From positions 1,513,501-1,577,500 of the forward strand of contig NZ_CP159992.1 of NCBI RefSeq assembly GCF_040702995.1: a DNA stretch of 64,000 bases. The letters run 5' to 3'. The DNA is from Paenibacillus sp. AN1007. Lineage in GTDB: Bacteria > Bacillota > Bacilli > Paenibacillales > Paenibacillaceae. Made by a program: the position numbers and the translations under genes. This document shows, piece by piece, positions 45,638-55,248 of this stretch; positions within the stretch are counted from its first letter, which is position 1, and every line of letters begins with the position of its first letter. A model generated the notes under the pieces. The model was not told the origin of the DNA. It was given only the letters and a program-made list of their open reading frames with translations, and made no database searches.

Positions 45638-46840
45638 GTGAGCGAACAGGAAGAGATGAAGTTTGGATGGTTTTTACCCACCGCTGGAGATGGAAAGTAT
45701 GTAGGTGTCGAGCCGGAACGTGAGCCAAGTCTGGATTATCTGGTGCAGGTGGCACAGACGGCGGAGACGGCAGGGTTCGAATTTGTACTGATTCCGACAG
45801 GGGGAGCCTGTCTGGACGCATGGGTGGTCGGCTCGGCGGTAATGAGTCACACCAAGACACTGCGTCCCCTTGTAGCGATTCGCCCAGGTCTGGTGACACC
45901 CGTACTCGCGGCTCGCATGGGTGCGGCACTGGATCAGCTCTCGGGTGGTCGTGCCATGATTAACGTAGTTACGGGCAGCTCGGTTCGAGATCTGGAAGAA
46001 CTCGGTGATCCGCTGGCACATGCGCATGATGAACGGTATGTTCGCGCAAGCGAGTATATGGAAGTCATGAAGCGTTCGTGGACGCAGTCGACAGGCTTGA
46101 ACCTGACGGAATTCGCCGGAAGTGGCGCTCAATCAGGTGCAGATGCATCCAGCGATCCAAATCCTGAATTCAACGGTCAATATTATAACTTCAAAGGTCC
46201 GGTAGGCATGCCGGAGACGGTACAGAAGCCCCATCCACCATTCTATCTCGGAGGAAGTTCTCCGATAGCAAAGCGGGTGGCGGTTGAACATGCGGATACG
46301 TTCCTCATGTGGGGCGAGCCGCATGACTGGATTCAGGAACAGATCGAAGAGATCGAGATCATTCGCGAACAGGTGAGAGAGGAAACGGGACAAGATCGTC
46401 AGCTTCGTTACGGTATGCGGGCACAGGTTCTCATCCGAGATACCGAAGAAGAAGCTTGGGCAGCGGCGTGGGAGATCATCAGCAAAGTGCCGCCGGAAGC
46501 GATTGAGAAAGCCAAAGCTGCATTCGCCGAAACCGATGCCACCAACCAGCGCAGACAAAATGAGCTGCGAGAGCTTTCCGAGAAACAGCAGTTTGTCGTT
46601 GGGCCGAACTTATGGACAGGGTTGTCGGTCGTGCGCTCCGGGGGAGCCATTCTCATCGTGGGTACAGCAGAACAGGTGGCGGAACGTTTGATGGAATACG
46701 GGGACCTGGGCGTGACGACATTTATTCTATCCGGTTATCCGCACTTGGAAGAAGCCGAAATCTTCGGCAAGACGGTAATGCCGATCATCCGCGAGAAATG
46801 GAAAACAAGACAGAAGCAGCATTCTATTACTGCCCACTAA
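45638..46840 (+). CDS. ssuD: FMNH2-dependent alkanesulfonate monooxygenase-like (LLM flavin oxidoreductase)
   Basis: 400 residues. The luciferase-like fold of SsuD is clear: MKFGWFLPTAGDG, FEFVLIPTGGACLDAW, INVVTGSSVRDLEELGDPLAHAHDERY and FYLGGSSPIAKRVA. SsuD releases sulfite from alkanesulfonates with reduced FMN. No ssuA/B/C transporter or FMN reductase is adjacent. GTG 45638 (MSEQEEMKFG) is 10 bases after AGAAGGG; ATG 45629 is too close to it. The segment near residues 150-170 (GSGAQSGADASSDPNPE) is an extra loop relative to the usual 380-residue enzyme. Confidence 0.85.
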   Translation: MSEQEEMKFGWFLPTAGDGKYVGVEPEREPSLDYLVQVAQTAETAGFEFVLIPTGGACLDAWVVGSAVMSHTKTLRPLVAIRPGLVTPVLAARMGAALDQLSGGRAMINVVTGSSVRDLEELGDPLAHAHDERYVRASEYMEVMKRSWTQSTGLNLTEFAGSGAQSGADASSDPNPEFNGQYYNFKGPVGMPETVQKPHPPFYLGGSSPIAKRVAVEHADTFLMWGEPHDWIQEQIEEIEIIREQVREETGQDRQLRYGMRAQVLIRDTEEEAWAAAWEIISKVPPEAIEKAKAAFAETDATNQRRQNELRELSEKQQFVVGPNLWTGLSVVRSGGAILIVGTAEQVAERLMEYGDLGVTTFILSGYPHLEEAEIFGKTVMPIIREKWKTRQKQHSITAH

Positions 46841-46902
46841 ATAAGTTAAATGTGTTTTTACACGATAACGAAGTATTCAAAATAAATCTGGAAAAGCGGA
46901 GC

Positions 46903-46965
46903 GCTCGCCTTTATCCCCGGATTTCTCCTTATATTAAAATTGAAAAAATCCGGGGGTAACAGCGA
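46903..46965. repeat. Dispersed palindromic element, copy 3
   Basis: CGCTCGCCTTTATCCCCGG (46902-46920) is mirrored by AAATCCGGGGGTAACAGCG (46946-46964), and TACGTAGTGTTCAG follows. Same layout as copies at 25556 and 45477. It sits between the ssuD-like gene and the sugar ABC operon. Confidence 0.7.
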
Positions 46966-47050
46966 TTGGAAGATTGTTATGAATACGTAGTGTTCAGTGT
47001 AAATTTAGTCGTTTTAACTTACATTAATCATCCTTAGGAGGTCGTCTTTC

Positions 47051-48325
47051 ATGAAAAAAACAAAAAAAATGCTGCTGCCGCTGGTCAGTATGCTGCTGAT
47101 GTCCATCCTGCTGTCCGCTTGCGGTGGCGGAAATAATGCGGCATCCGGAGAGGGCGGCTCCTCAGGTTCAGGTAAAGTGACCATCAGTTTCATGCACTGG
47201 CGTGGCGAGGATTCCGAAGCATTCAACAAGACCATTGACGCCTTTGAAAAAGAAAACCCGAACATCCATGTGGAAATGCAGACGCTCCCTTCGGACCAGT
47301 ATCAATCCACGGTGCAGTCCAAAATCAGCGACGGCTCCACGGGTGATGTGTTTGCCTCTTTCCCGGGTGCCCAGTTCCAAGCGTTCAGCAAAGCCGGATT
47401 ATTTACGGATTTGACGGGATCATCCTTCCTATCCAACTATAATCCGAAACTAATCGAAGCCGGACAGCATGATGGCAAACAATATGCAGTTCCGTACCAA
47501 CTTGTATATAATGATCCGATCTATAACGTGAAGTTGTTTGAGAAATACGGCCTGACACCACCGAAAGATTGGGAAGGGTTCCTGGCTCTGTGCCAGAAGC
47601 TGAAAGACAATGGCATCATTCCGATTGCTTTTGCCGGAGCGGATATTGGTCCAGGCCAATTCATGAATACGATGGTGATGAACAATGCACCAAGTGACGA
47701 CATTTTTACCAAAGTTGAAGCAGGAGAAGCCAAACTGACAGATGAGTTCTGGGTGAAAACGTTGACGCAAATTAAAGAGCTGAACGATAAAGGATACTTC
47801 CAGCAGGATGCGCTAGGTACGAAAGACCCGGCAGCGGGTGCACTGTTTATTCAGGAAAAAGCAGCCATGCTCGCAAGTGGTTCATATCAACTGGCTCAGA
47901 ACAAACAGCAAAACCCGAATCTGGAGCAAAAGCTGCTCGCACCAATTACGGTAAGTGCCGATCAGGCGAAATATGAAGGGGTGCACACCACCACGTTTAT
48001 GCTTGCGGTAAACAGCAAGTCGAAACACCCGGAAGAAGCGAAGAAATTCCTTGAATTCCTGAGCAAACCGGATGCAGCTGGCGCATACGCCAACCAGACA
48101 GGACAAAATGTAACAGTGAATGACGTGAAGTATGATACACCTGAGCTTCAGGTTGCGGGAGAATGGGCGAACAAAAAGACCGTGTTCCAGCCGCGGTTTA
48201 CCATCCTGAACGGAGACAACCAAAAGGCTGTAACTAACTCCATTCAGGCCGTGCTGAGCGGCACTTCCCCGGAAGAAGCAGCACAGCAGGCACAAGCGAT
48301 CATTGATCAGCATATCGGGAAATAA
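47051..48325 (+). CDS. Sugar ABC transporter substrate-binding lipoprotein
   Basis: 424 residues. A lipoprotein signal peptide ends in the lipobox LLSAC (Cys near residue 19), followed by a Gly/Ser linker and a family 1 solute-binding domain (ISFMHWRGEDSEAFNKTIDA, ENPNIHVEMQTL, AVPYQLVYNDPIYNVKLFEK). It delivers an unidentified carbohydrate to the two permeases downstream. TTAGGAGG lies 9 bases before the ATG. Confidence 0.93.
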   Translation: MKKTKKMLLPLVSMLLMSILLSACGGGNNAASGEGGSSGSGKVTISFMHWRGEDSEAFNKTIDAFEKENPNIHVEMQTLPSDQYQSTVQSKISDGSTGDVFASFPGAQFQAFSKAGLFTDLTGSSFLSNYNPKLIEAGQHDGKQYAVPYQLVYNDPIYNVKLFEKYGLTPPKDWEGFLALCQKLKDNGIIPIAFAGADIGPGQFMNTMVMNNAPSDDIFTKVEAGEAKLTDEFWVKTLTQIKELNDKGYFQQDALGTKDPAAGALFIQEKAAMLASGSYQLAQNKQQNPNLEQKLLAPITVSADQAKYEGVHTTTFMLAVNSKSKHPEEAKKFLEFLSKPDAAGAYANQTGQNVTVNDVKYDTPELQVAGEWANKKTVFQPRFTILNGDNQKAVTNSIQAVLSGTSPEEAAQQAQAIIDQHIGK

Positions 48326-48328
48326 ACG

Positions 48329-49201
48329 ATGAAAAACCGACTTCAGCTATCCCTGTTTCTGTTACCCGGATTGCTGCTGTACGTTGGATTGTTCGTATTT
48401 CCTACATTGACGGGGCTGTTCTACTCCTTTACGGATTGGGACGGGGTATCCCCGTCGTATGCATTTGTAGGGCTGGATAATTACAAGGACAGTCTCAGCA
48501 GCATCGTATTTCGCAAAGCCTTCGGCAATAACGTGGAGTTTATGCTAACCGTTGTTATCGCACAAACGTTTATTTCACTTGTTCTGGCTCTGCTTTTGGT
48601 ACGTAATACCAAGACAAAAGTGGTGCTTCGTGCATTGTATTTCCTGCCGGCGATTCTGTCATCGGTGTCGGTTGGTCTGATCTGGGCATTCATGTATGAC
48701 CCGTCCATTGGACTGATCAATTACGGATTAAACGAGGCGGGCATGAGCAGCATGGCTCGTAACTGGATCGGTGATCCGAAGATTGCGATTTTCTCCATAG
48801 CTGCAGTGCAGGTCTGGGCTCACGCAGGACAGATGATGATTGTATTCATTGCAGGTCTGCAGGGTATTCCGGCAGAGCTGTATGAAGCGGCGCGCATGGA
48901 TGGCGGCGGCAAATGGCAGGTATTCCGTACCGTGACCTGGCCGCTGCTGGCTCCCTCGGCAACGATTGTGGTGGCCTACACGACCATTCAGTCGTTCAAG
49001 GCATTTGACCTTATTTTCACGATGACGGACGGAGGTCCGAACTACGCGACTGAAATTTTGACCACCTATATTTATCATACAGCCTTTGGCAGCTATTCGT
49101 TTGGTCTGGCTTCTGCGGGTTCGATGATCTTTCTGGTGCTGCTCGCCTTGTTGACACTGCTGCAGTTCAAAGCGCTGCGTGCCGACCGGGTAAGCTATTA
49201 A
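48329..49201 (+). CDS. Sugar ABC transporter permease (MalF/UgpA type)
   Basis: 290 residues with six membrane helices. The EAA loop that contacts the ATPase is EAARMDGGGKWQVFRTVTWP near residue 190. It begins 3 bp after the binding-protein gene. No ATPase gene is present in the operon, as is common in Firmicutes where a shared MsmX-type ATPase serves several importers. Confidence 0.93.
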   Translation: MKNRLQLSLFLLPGLLLYVGLFVFPTLTGLFYSFTDWDGVSPSYAFVGLDNYKDSLSSIVFRKAFGNNVEFMLTVVIAQTFISLVLALLLVRNTKTKVVLRALYFLPAILSSVSVGLIWAFMYDPSIGLINYGLNEAGMSSMARNWIGDPKIAIFSIAAVQVWAHAGQMMIVFIAGLQGIPAELYEAARMDGGGKWQVFRTVTWPLLAPSATIVVAYTTIQSFKAFDLIFTMTDGGPNYATEILTTYIYHTAFGSYSFGLASAGSMIFLVLLALLTLLQFKALRADRVSY

Positions 49202-49315
49202 CGGATAGATAATGGGTTCGTTTCGTGAGCCGTGTTCGAAGAATACGAAGTAGTTGAAACTTTAGATGTGGAGATGAACTTTAAATGTGAAGTTGAGAGG
49301 AAGGAGGGAGTTTAT

Positions 49316-50131
49316 ATGGTTTTCAAATGGTTCAATCGACTGATCCTGTTGGTGTACGCGCTGCTGATCCTTGTACCGCTGTATTTTGTATTTGTATCTT
49401 CGTTTAAAACAAGCAGCAATTTCTTCACGAGTCCATTCAGCTGGCCGGACCCGTTTACGTGGGATAATGTCACGGGCTTGTTTCGCAATCAGCCGATGTG
49501 GCAGTATTTCGGGAACAGTATGATTGTGACGCTGGGAACCGTTGCGATTGAGCTGCTGCTCAGCAGCATGATTGCTTACGCTATTGTCCGCTGGGGCGGC
49601 AGCGTAGGCAAAATTGTGTTTGCGCTGTTTGTGGCAGGTCTAATTGTACCGTCACAGGTCAGCATGCTGCCGATCTATTCCCTTACGCGTACACTCGGGT
49701 GGTCCGACAGCCTGACGGGTCTGATTATCGTATCGGCGGCCATGCTGATGCCTGTCTCGGTATTTATGCTGACAGGTTTTATGCGGATGCTGAATTCGGA
49801 AATTTTAGAAGCAGGCAGCATGGATGGAGCAAATGAGTGGAGACTCTTTACCCGGATTGCTCTTCCTCTGGCAGCACCTTCACTGGCGGCAACAGCGACG
49901 TTTCTGCTTGTGATGGTGTGGAATGATTTGCTCATTCCGATGCTTATGCTCACCAGCAAGTCCAAACTTACCCTGCCGCTCGCCCTGATGCAATTCCGCG
50001 GGGAGTACGTGACAAATTATCCGATGATGCTGACAGGCGTTCTTGTGACGGCCATTCCAATGATTGTGCTGTTCCTGCTGCTTCAGCGTTATTTTGTTGC
50101 AGGTCTTACGGCAGGTTCCCTTAAAGGTTGA
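49316..50131 (+). CDS. Sugar ABC transporter permease (MalG/UgpE type)
   Basis: 271 residues with six membrane helices and the EAA loop ILEAGSMDGANEWRLFTRIA near residue 165. ATG 49316 is preceded by AAGGAGGG (49301-49308). The open frame extends to 49232, but the added residues are charged and lack a binding site. Partner of the upstream permease. Confidence 0.93.
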   Translation: MVFKWFNRLILLVYALLILVPLYFVFVSSFKTSSNFFTSPFSWPDPFTWDNVTGLFRNQPMWQYFGNSMIVTLGTVAIELLLSSMIAYAIVRWGGSVGKIVFALFVAGLIVPSQVSMLPIYSLTRTLGWSDSLTGLIIVSAAMLMPVSVFMLTGFMRMLNSEILEAGSMDGANEWRLFTRIALPLAAPSLAATATFLLVMVWNDLLIPMLMLTSKSKLTLPLALMQFRGEYVTNYPMMLTGVLVTAIPMIVLFLLLQRYFVAGLTAGSLKG

Positions 50132-50216
50132 GGGCGAGAAGAAGGCTGAAAGATCCTTCACATAATCGAGTTCGTTTTATATTTGTTTGTAAATTGGCTT
50201 CACGTCGTATTTTGCA

Positions 50217-50244
50217 TTGATTTCTCGTTCATTCTGCATAATAA
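50217..50244 (+). promoter_or_regulatory. Promoter candidate for the MFS gene
   Basis: TTGATT (50217-50222), 16-bp spacer, TAATAA (50239-50244). Only a moderate match. Confidence 0.35.
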
Positions 50245-50294
50245 TGGTTTAGTGTCAGGATGACTACATAGAGATCAAGGGAGCTATTAATCTG

Positions 50295-51512
50295 ATGAGC
50301 AAATTGGAAGTGTTGCGGAATCCCAAGCAGCGCAAGCTGCTGTTCAGTGCCGGCATGAGCTGGCTGTTCGATGCGATGGAGGTCGGCATGATTTCCTTTA
50401 TCGTGGCTGCACTTGCGAAGGAATGGAGCCTCAGTCCCGGACAGGTGGGAGTGCTGACGAGTATCAACTCCATCGGTATGGCACTGGGTGCCCTGCTTGC
50501 GGGTGCACTCGCAGACCGTTTTGGGCGAAAAGCCATTCTGATGTGGACGCTGTTAATTTTCACGATTGCAAGCGGTCTATCTGCACTCGCTACCGGGTTT
50601 GCGGTATTGTGTGCATTGCGTCTCGTTGCAGGTATTGGTCTTGGCGGCGAGCTGCCGGTGGCATCTACGCTGGTATCGGAATCGATGCCTACAGCGGAGC
50701 GTGGACGTGCGGTTGTGTTATTGGAAAGCTTCTGGGCAGGGGGCTGGATTGTATCGGCGCTCATTGCCAATTTTGTTATCCCGGAGTATGGGTGGAGAAT
50801 TGCGTTTGCGATTGGTGCACTTCCGGCGTTCTACGCGCTGTATCTGCGCCGTGCCATCCAAGATCCGCCGCGGTACAAGAATCATACAAAATTGCATAAA
50901 ATCACGTTTCGCGAGAAGGTTGCGACGGTCTGGTCTGCACCGCACCGCCGGACCACGTTGATGCTGTGGATTTTATGGTTTACCGTTATTTTCTCGTATT
51001 ATGGCATGTTTTTATGGCTTCCTTCGGTTGTGATGGCGAAAGGTTTTACATTGGTCAAAAGTTTCCAATATGTGCTGATCATGACGATCGCACAGCTGCC
51101 AGGGTACTTCACCGCAGCGTATTTCATTGAACGTTATGGCCGTAAATTCGTGCTTGTCGTATATCTGACGCTGACTGCAGTTAGCGCGATTGCCTTTGGA
51201 CTAGCCACGACGGAAGCGACGATTTTGGCCGCCGGAATCTGTTTGTCATTCTTCAACCTGGGCGCTTGGGGCGGACTCTACGCGTACAGCCCGGAATTGT
51301 ATCCCACTTCGGTGCGTTCCACAGGCGTTGGACTGGCTACATCGGTAGGTCGGGTTGGAGGTGTGCTCGCACCGCTGATGGTTGGGATGCTGGTTCAGCG
51401 AACAGTTCCAATCAGCCTAATTTTCACTATTTTCTTCGTAACAATCCTGATCGGGGCGGCTGCCGTGCTGTTCTGGGGCCGGGAAACGAAGGGACAAGAA
51501 CTCACAGAGTAA
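50295..51512 (+). CDS. MFS transporter, sugar/niacin-transporter type
   Basis: 405 residues and 12 membrane helices. LADRFGRKAILM (loop 2-3), RLVAGIGLGGELPVASTLVSE (helix 4), and ERYGRKFVLV (loop 8-9) belong to the sugar porter/NiaP-like group of the major facilitator superfamily. The first helix contains the Asp-rich LFDAMEVGM typical of the NiaP/aromatic acid branch. Substrate not determinable. AAGGGAG precedes the ATG. Confidence 0.85.
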   Translation: MSKLEVLRNPKQRKLLFSAGMSWLFDAMEVGMISFIVAALAKEWSLSPGQVGVLTSINSIGMALGALLAGALADRFGRKAILMWTLLIFTIASGLSALATGFAVLCALRLVAGIGLGGELPVASTLVSESMPTAERGRAVVLLESFWAGGWIVSALIANFVIPEYGWRIAFAIGALPAFYALYLRRAIQDPPRYKNHTKLHKITFREKVATVWSAPHRRTTLMLWILWFTVIFSYYGMFLWLPSVVMAKGFTLVKSFQYVLIMTIAQLPGYFTAAYFIERYGRKFVLVVYLTLTAVSAIAFGLATTEATILAAGICLSFFNLGAWGGLYAYSPELYPTSVRSTGVGLATSVGRVGGVLAPLMVGMLVQRTVPISLIFTIFFVTILIGAAAVLFWGRETKGQELTE

Positions 51513-51600
51513 TTGTCAACATATTCAAACGCAACTTTTGTGCGGGTCCGTTTGCCTACGAAGATAGGGGCTGGACAAGTGTCAGAACGTTGATACATGA

Positions 51601-51643
51601 AGAGGTGTGACCCTGATATGACCATGGGCTCATACCTCTTTTT
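51601..51643 (+). terminator. Terminator after the MFS gene
   Basis: AGAGGTGTGA (51601-51610) pairs with TCATACCTCT (51630-51639) with one G-T pair and an inner CCC/GGG; TTTTTG follows. Confidence 0.75.
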
Positions 51644-51791
51644 GTTCTGTACAGGACTCATTTTTTCATGCTCCATCGGTCCGATAGACGTACTATTTTC
51701 GATATCCTATAATGACACTCGGGATGTCCATCCGAGAGGATTCAGGGGGAAGCAGTACATCTGGATTCAGAAAAAATGGAGGGTTAATGAG

Positions 51792-52799
51792 ATGACGAAT
51801 AAGAATAGATTTGAGATGGATCAGACGTTTGATATGAATCTAGGATTGAATGAAAAGAATGAAATCGAAGCGAAGAACAGGATAGATCACAATATTGGAA
51901 CGAATGAAGAGCATAACGTGCATGCATTGGTACAAATGATTGAGCATGCCGGGATGGAAGTGATATACAGCTGCGATGGCATGAATATGAAAAATGAGAC
52001 ACAGGGGAGTTTTGACGTAATTGACCTTACACCTATGAACTACAGGATCGAAACGAGGCTGGATCTACAGCATTTGCACACTGCTATAGATTCTATGGAA
52101 CCTATCACTGTGAGTCGTAAAGTCACCCATCGCAGAAGAAGAAAGACTGGCAAGAGAGCAGGCAGAGTCAGTATGCTTCTTGGTGCATGTGCATTGACCT
52201 TAGGGTTGACCGCTGCTGCGCCTTCCGCAGGCGCACAGAAGCTGGAACAGGGCATTCGCAGTGAACATGTGGTGCAGCTGCAGGAGCAGCTGAGTGAGCT
52301 GGGATATTTTGACGCTGGAATCACAGGTTATTACGGTTCCATTACCAAGAGCGCGGTCCGCGATTTTCAGCAAGCGCAGGGACTGAGCGCCGATGGTGTG
52401 GCAGGACCGATTACTTTGGAGAAGCTGAACAAGAAGGTCAAAGCCGAAGGAGAAACGCTGCGGCAGCTGGCGAAGCTGATCCATGGGGAAGCACGCGGGG
52501 AATCTTTTGAAGGCCAGGTTGCTGTAGGAGCAGTTGTCTTAAACCGGGTGCAGTCGGGAGAGTTCCCGTCATCCATCTCCGAAGTTATTTTCCAGAAAGG
52601 TCAGTTCACCGCTGTGGACGATGGACAGTTTAATTTGAAGCCAACCGCGACTTCGTTTAAAGCTGCACGTCAAGCTCTCAATGGCGTTGATCCGACGAAT
52701 GGTGCACTGTATTATTATAATCCGAAGATTGCCACGTCCGAGTGGAGCAAGAGCAGACCGACACTGCTGACCATTGGCCAGCATGATTTTACGAGATGA
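51792..52799 (+). CDS. SleB-like cell wall hydrolase with long N-terminal extension
   Basis: 335 residues. Residues 127-150 form a signal-like hydrophobic helix after a very basic stretch (RRRRKTGKRAGR). A peptidoglycan-binding domain (about 155-215, LSELGYFDAGITGYYG) and a SleB/hydrolase_2 catalytic domain (about 228-335, LIHGEARGESFEGQVAVGAV with the catalytic Glu) follow. The N-terminal 125 residues are acidic, Asn-rich and unlike any SleB leader. GGAGGG (51778-51783) supports ATG 51792. An internal ATG at 52171 could yield the normal secreted form. Germination or growth-phase wall turnover is the likely role. Confidence 0.8.
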   Translation: MTNKNRFEMDQTFDMNLGLNEKNEIEAKNRIDHNIGTNEEHNVHALVQMIEHAGMEVIYSCDGMNMKNETQGSFDVIDLTPMNYRIETRLDLQHLHTAIDSMEPITVSRKVTHRRRRKTGKRAGRVSMLLGACALTLGLTAAAPSAGAQKLEQGIRSEHVVQLQEQLSELGYFDAGITGYYGSITKSAVRDFQQAQGLSADGVAGPITLEKLNKKVKAEGETLRQLAKLIHGEARGESFEGQVAVGAVVLNRVQSGEFPSSISEVIFQKGQFTAVDDGQFNLKPTATSFKAARQALNGVDPTNGALYYYNPKIATSEWSKSRPTLLTIGQHDFTR

Positions 52800-52828
52800 T
52801 TTTGGAAAAGTAAAAAATCAATACCACT

Positions 52829-52876
52829 AATAACCTTGGCTGCACTCTATACCTGAGCTGTAAACCAAGGTTATTT
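52829..52876 (+). terminator. Terminator after the SleB-like gene
   Basis: AATAACCTTGG (52829-52839) is the exact reverse complement of CCAAGGTTATT (52865-52875). Confidence 0.75.
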
Positions 52877-52969
52877 GTTCATCGCTTTTTTCTAGAAAAT
52901 TGTTGTTTTGAAGGATAAGGATTATATTGAACGAATACATTAACGAAGAATTTTTGAAAGGGAATGATT

Positions 52970-53293
52970 ATGAAAATAATAACTTTATGCGGCTCTACAA
53001 AGTTCAAAGAACAATTCGAACAGGCTAATGCCTTCCTTACACTTCAAGGAAATATTGTAATCAGCCTTGCCTTCTTTGAGCAAAGTGAAGGGTTAGAAAT
53101 AACTGAGAAACAAGCTGAACTGCTTGGAAATCTCCATTTTAGAAAGATCGATATTTCTGATGAAATATTTGTGATTGATGTGAATGGTTACATTGGAAGC
53201 AGCACAAAAAGAGAGATTGAATATGCCAAAGAGAAAGGAAAGGCAGTTCGTTACTACTCGAGTGGCGAAATTTCTTCAAATGTATCCAACTAA
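52970..53293 (+). CDS. Nucleoside 2-deoxyribosyltransferase-like protein
   Basis: 107 residues. MKIITLCGSTKFKEQF is the phosphate-loop-like N-terminus and VIDVNGYIGSSTKREIEYAK the C-terminal Glu-containing helix of the NDT-like Rossmann fold. Probably cleaves or transfers a nucleoside base; substrate unknown. GAAAGGGA lies six bases before ATG 52970. Monocistronic, and the first gene of the AT-rich accessory part. Confidence 0.7.
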   Translation: MKIITLCGSTKFKEQFEQANAFLTLQGNIVISLAFFEQSEGLEITEKQAELLGNLHFRKIDISDEIFVIDVNGYIGSSTKREIEYAKEKGKAVRYYSSGEISSNVSN

Positions 53294-53342
53294 ATGTGAA
53301 GCGTATCCCTTTCAACAAAATTAGCCCTTAAAGGAGTTTTGA

Positions 53343-54017
53343 ATGGAACTACTTAATGAGTTGAATAAGATTAGAACTGAAAAACATTCGACCAATTCAC
53401 AAAGAGCATATTCTTTGGTATGTGCGGCTGTACTTGGAGGGATTCTGGGTCTAGCAGCCAAACTTGTAGATACTCAGGGGATTAATCCCCTATTTGATGA
53501 TATTGGTGGACGTTTAGGTATTTGGATTTTTACTGCAGTACTTGTATCCGTTTTTAGTTATTCTCCTAAATTAGCGGCAGTTAAGATATTCTTCTTTTTC
53601 TCTTCACTGCTCATTGTTTATTATGTGTACACCGTGTTTTTCTTACATTTCTTTTCAGTGAAGGAGACGGTGTTTTGGGGAATTTGCGCAGTCTTATCTC
53701 CCATATGTGCTTATGTGATGTGGTATGCACGTGGTAATGGATATGCAGCCAGTATAATTTTGTCCCTTCCCGCAGCCGTTTTAGTGTCCGAAGGTTATGA
53801 ATTAAGGAACGCTTACCTGCCTGAACATGAGCATTATTATTTAGTTCCAATCCTTATGGGGATTTATTTCATTATGGTGTTGACTTTACTACTGGTTGTT
53901 CCTGAAAAAAAGATAAAATCTCTCATTGTATTTCCCATAGCCATACTATTGTCTTGTATCATGATCTACTTCAATATTCTAGGGAAGGTTTTTGGCGGAT
54001 TAAACGGGGTACTGTAA
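53343..54017 (+). CDS. Multispanning membrane protein of unknown function
   Basis: 224 residues with six or seven hydrophobic helices from residue 20 onward and a short charged N-terminus. The HEHYY loop near residue 163 is notable. AAAGGAG precedes ATG 53343. No recognised family, and no close functional link to neighbours. Confidence 0.65.
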   Translation: MELLNELNKIRTEKHSTNSQRAYSLVCAAVLGGILGLAAKLVDTQGINPLFDDIGGRLGIWIFTAVLVSVFSYSPKLAAVKIFFFFSSLLIVYYVYTVFFLHFFSVKETVFWGICAVLSPICAYVMWYARGNGYAASIILSLPAAVLVSEGYELRNAYLPEHEHYYLVPILMGIYFIMVLTLLLVVPEKKIKSLIVFPIAILLSCIMIYFNILGKVFGGLNGVL

Positions 54018-54067
54018 CTCGTAATCTATTATTATTCATACATACCGTGAAATAAATGCTTAAATAA

Positions 54068-54103
54068 ATAAACCCTGGATCGCTGTGAGCTGCCAGGGTT
54101 TAT
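54068..54103. terminator. Bidirectional terminator between convergent genes
   Basis: ATAAACCCTGG (54068-54078) is the reverse complement of CCAGGGTTTAT (54093-54103). It lies between the membrane protein and the minus-strand secreted protein. Confidence 0.75.
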
Positions 54104-54162
54104 AACGAATGTGCGCTCACGCAGAACTGCTTATTTACAAAGGATATATACGCGATCATAAG

Positions 54163-54927
54163 CTACTTTTGCGCATTGAACGGAATAGTTAACGAAGTTG
54201 GCTCTACAATAGTTTCTCCAGTGTCATAATCATAGATTTTATTAAAAACCAGCTGTATGGATTCCAGCTTATCGGGATCATCCGTGTATATAAATCCATT
54301 TTCAAAATTATCGATGACTACACCGTCATATTGATGATATACATAGCTATCCCTTAAAAAATTACGATCGGATGAGATCGGATTGCCCACGTTTGGATGG
54401 ACAGAATTTAAACCGTAAAATCCGATATTTCGATCCGTTGTATTTTCAACGCTGTAGAGAACTCTAATAAACGTTATAGTCGAACCAATTTTCTCTTGAT
54501 TCAAAGTGGAAATGTCCTTCTGGGTATCCTCTGGAATTTCACTCGCCTCTAGTATTTGAACATTATACAGATAAACTTCCAGTGGACCAAAAGAAATAGT
54601 CTGATCCAGAGGGAGTGTTCTTAACAGTTTCACTTGTCCGCCATAAGGAAATGGTCCAGTATCCCCGACTTTGGATGGGAGCGGTGATGAATTACTGTAA
54701 CTGTCATATCTCTTGTCCCTAAGGTTTTTGGCTGCTTGCTCGAATGGATCGAGATTTTTAAAATCCCGTTCAGCTCGGAAGGGTTTTAAACCAGACTCCA
54801 TTATAAGTTCTGAAGAAGCTGTTTGAGGCTGTAATGACTTGATTTCCATGTGTGGAGATGCGGCATAACTGGAACTTCCTTGACCGCTCAACATTGCAAG
54901 AACAACCATCAATTGAATAATAAACAT
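54163..54927 (-). CDS. Secreted protein of unknown function
   Basis: 254 residues. N-terminal signal peptide (MFIIQLMVVLAMLSGQGSSS, then YAAS cleavage region). The mature part is beta-rich with a central block FIRVLYSVENTTDRNIGFYG, like bacterial proteins carrying a telokin/Ig-like DUF4352-style domain, but I cannot assign it. ATG 54927 follows GAGAGGAAGGG by about 12 bases; an in-frame GTG at 54939 overlaps that site. Confidence 0.6.
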   Translation of the reverse strand: MFIIQLMVVLAMLSGQGSSSYAASPHMEIKSLQPQTASSELIMESGLKPFRAERDFKNLDPFEQAAKNLRDKRYDSYSNSSPLPSKVGDTGPFPYGGQVKLLRTLPLDQTISFGPLEVYLYNVQILEASEIPEDTQKDISTLNQEKIGSTITFIRVLYSVENTTDRNIGFYGLNSVHPNVGNPISSDRNFLRDSYVYHQYDGVVIDNFENGFIYTDDPDKLESIQLVFNKIYDYDTGETIVEPTSLTIPFNAQK

Positions 54928-55248
54928 AAGAAGCGGCACCCTTCCTCTCTAGACATCGATTGTTTACGTATATGCTCCAATAATCATAACAAATTGGGTA
55001 AGTATGACCATGAGAATATCGACCTAAATTCTGATAATAACATATTGACGAGTTCATTATACCCAATAGTAGCAAAGACCCATGATATAAGATAGGCGCC
55101 CGCAAGTGTTGATTTCGAGATCCAAGTCAGTTTACTACAAGTATTTTTAATATCCATTGCAGAAATTGAAACAGGTCAACAGCCCGATATGTGAAAATAA
55201 TCCATCTGGTAACATAGATTTAATGAAAAAAAGTTAGGGTGAGTAGAA
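54928..55248. other. Divergent intergenic region
   Basis: About 320 bp between two divergent genes. AT-rich with no structure or strong promoter that I can defend. Confidence 0.5.
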
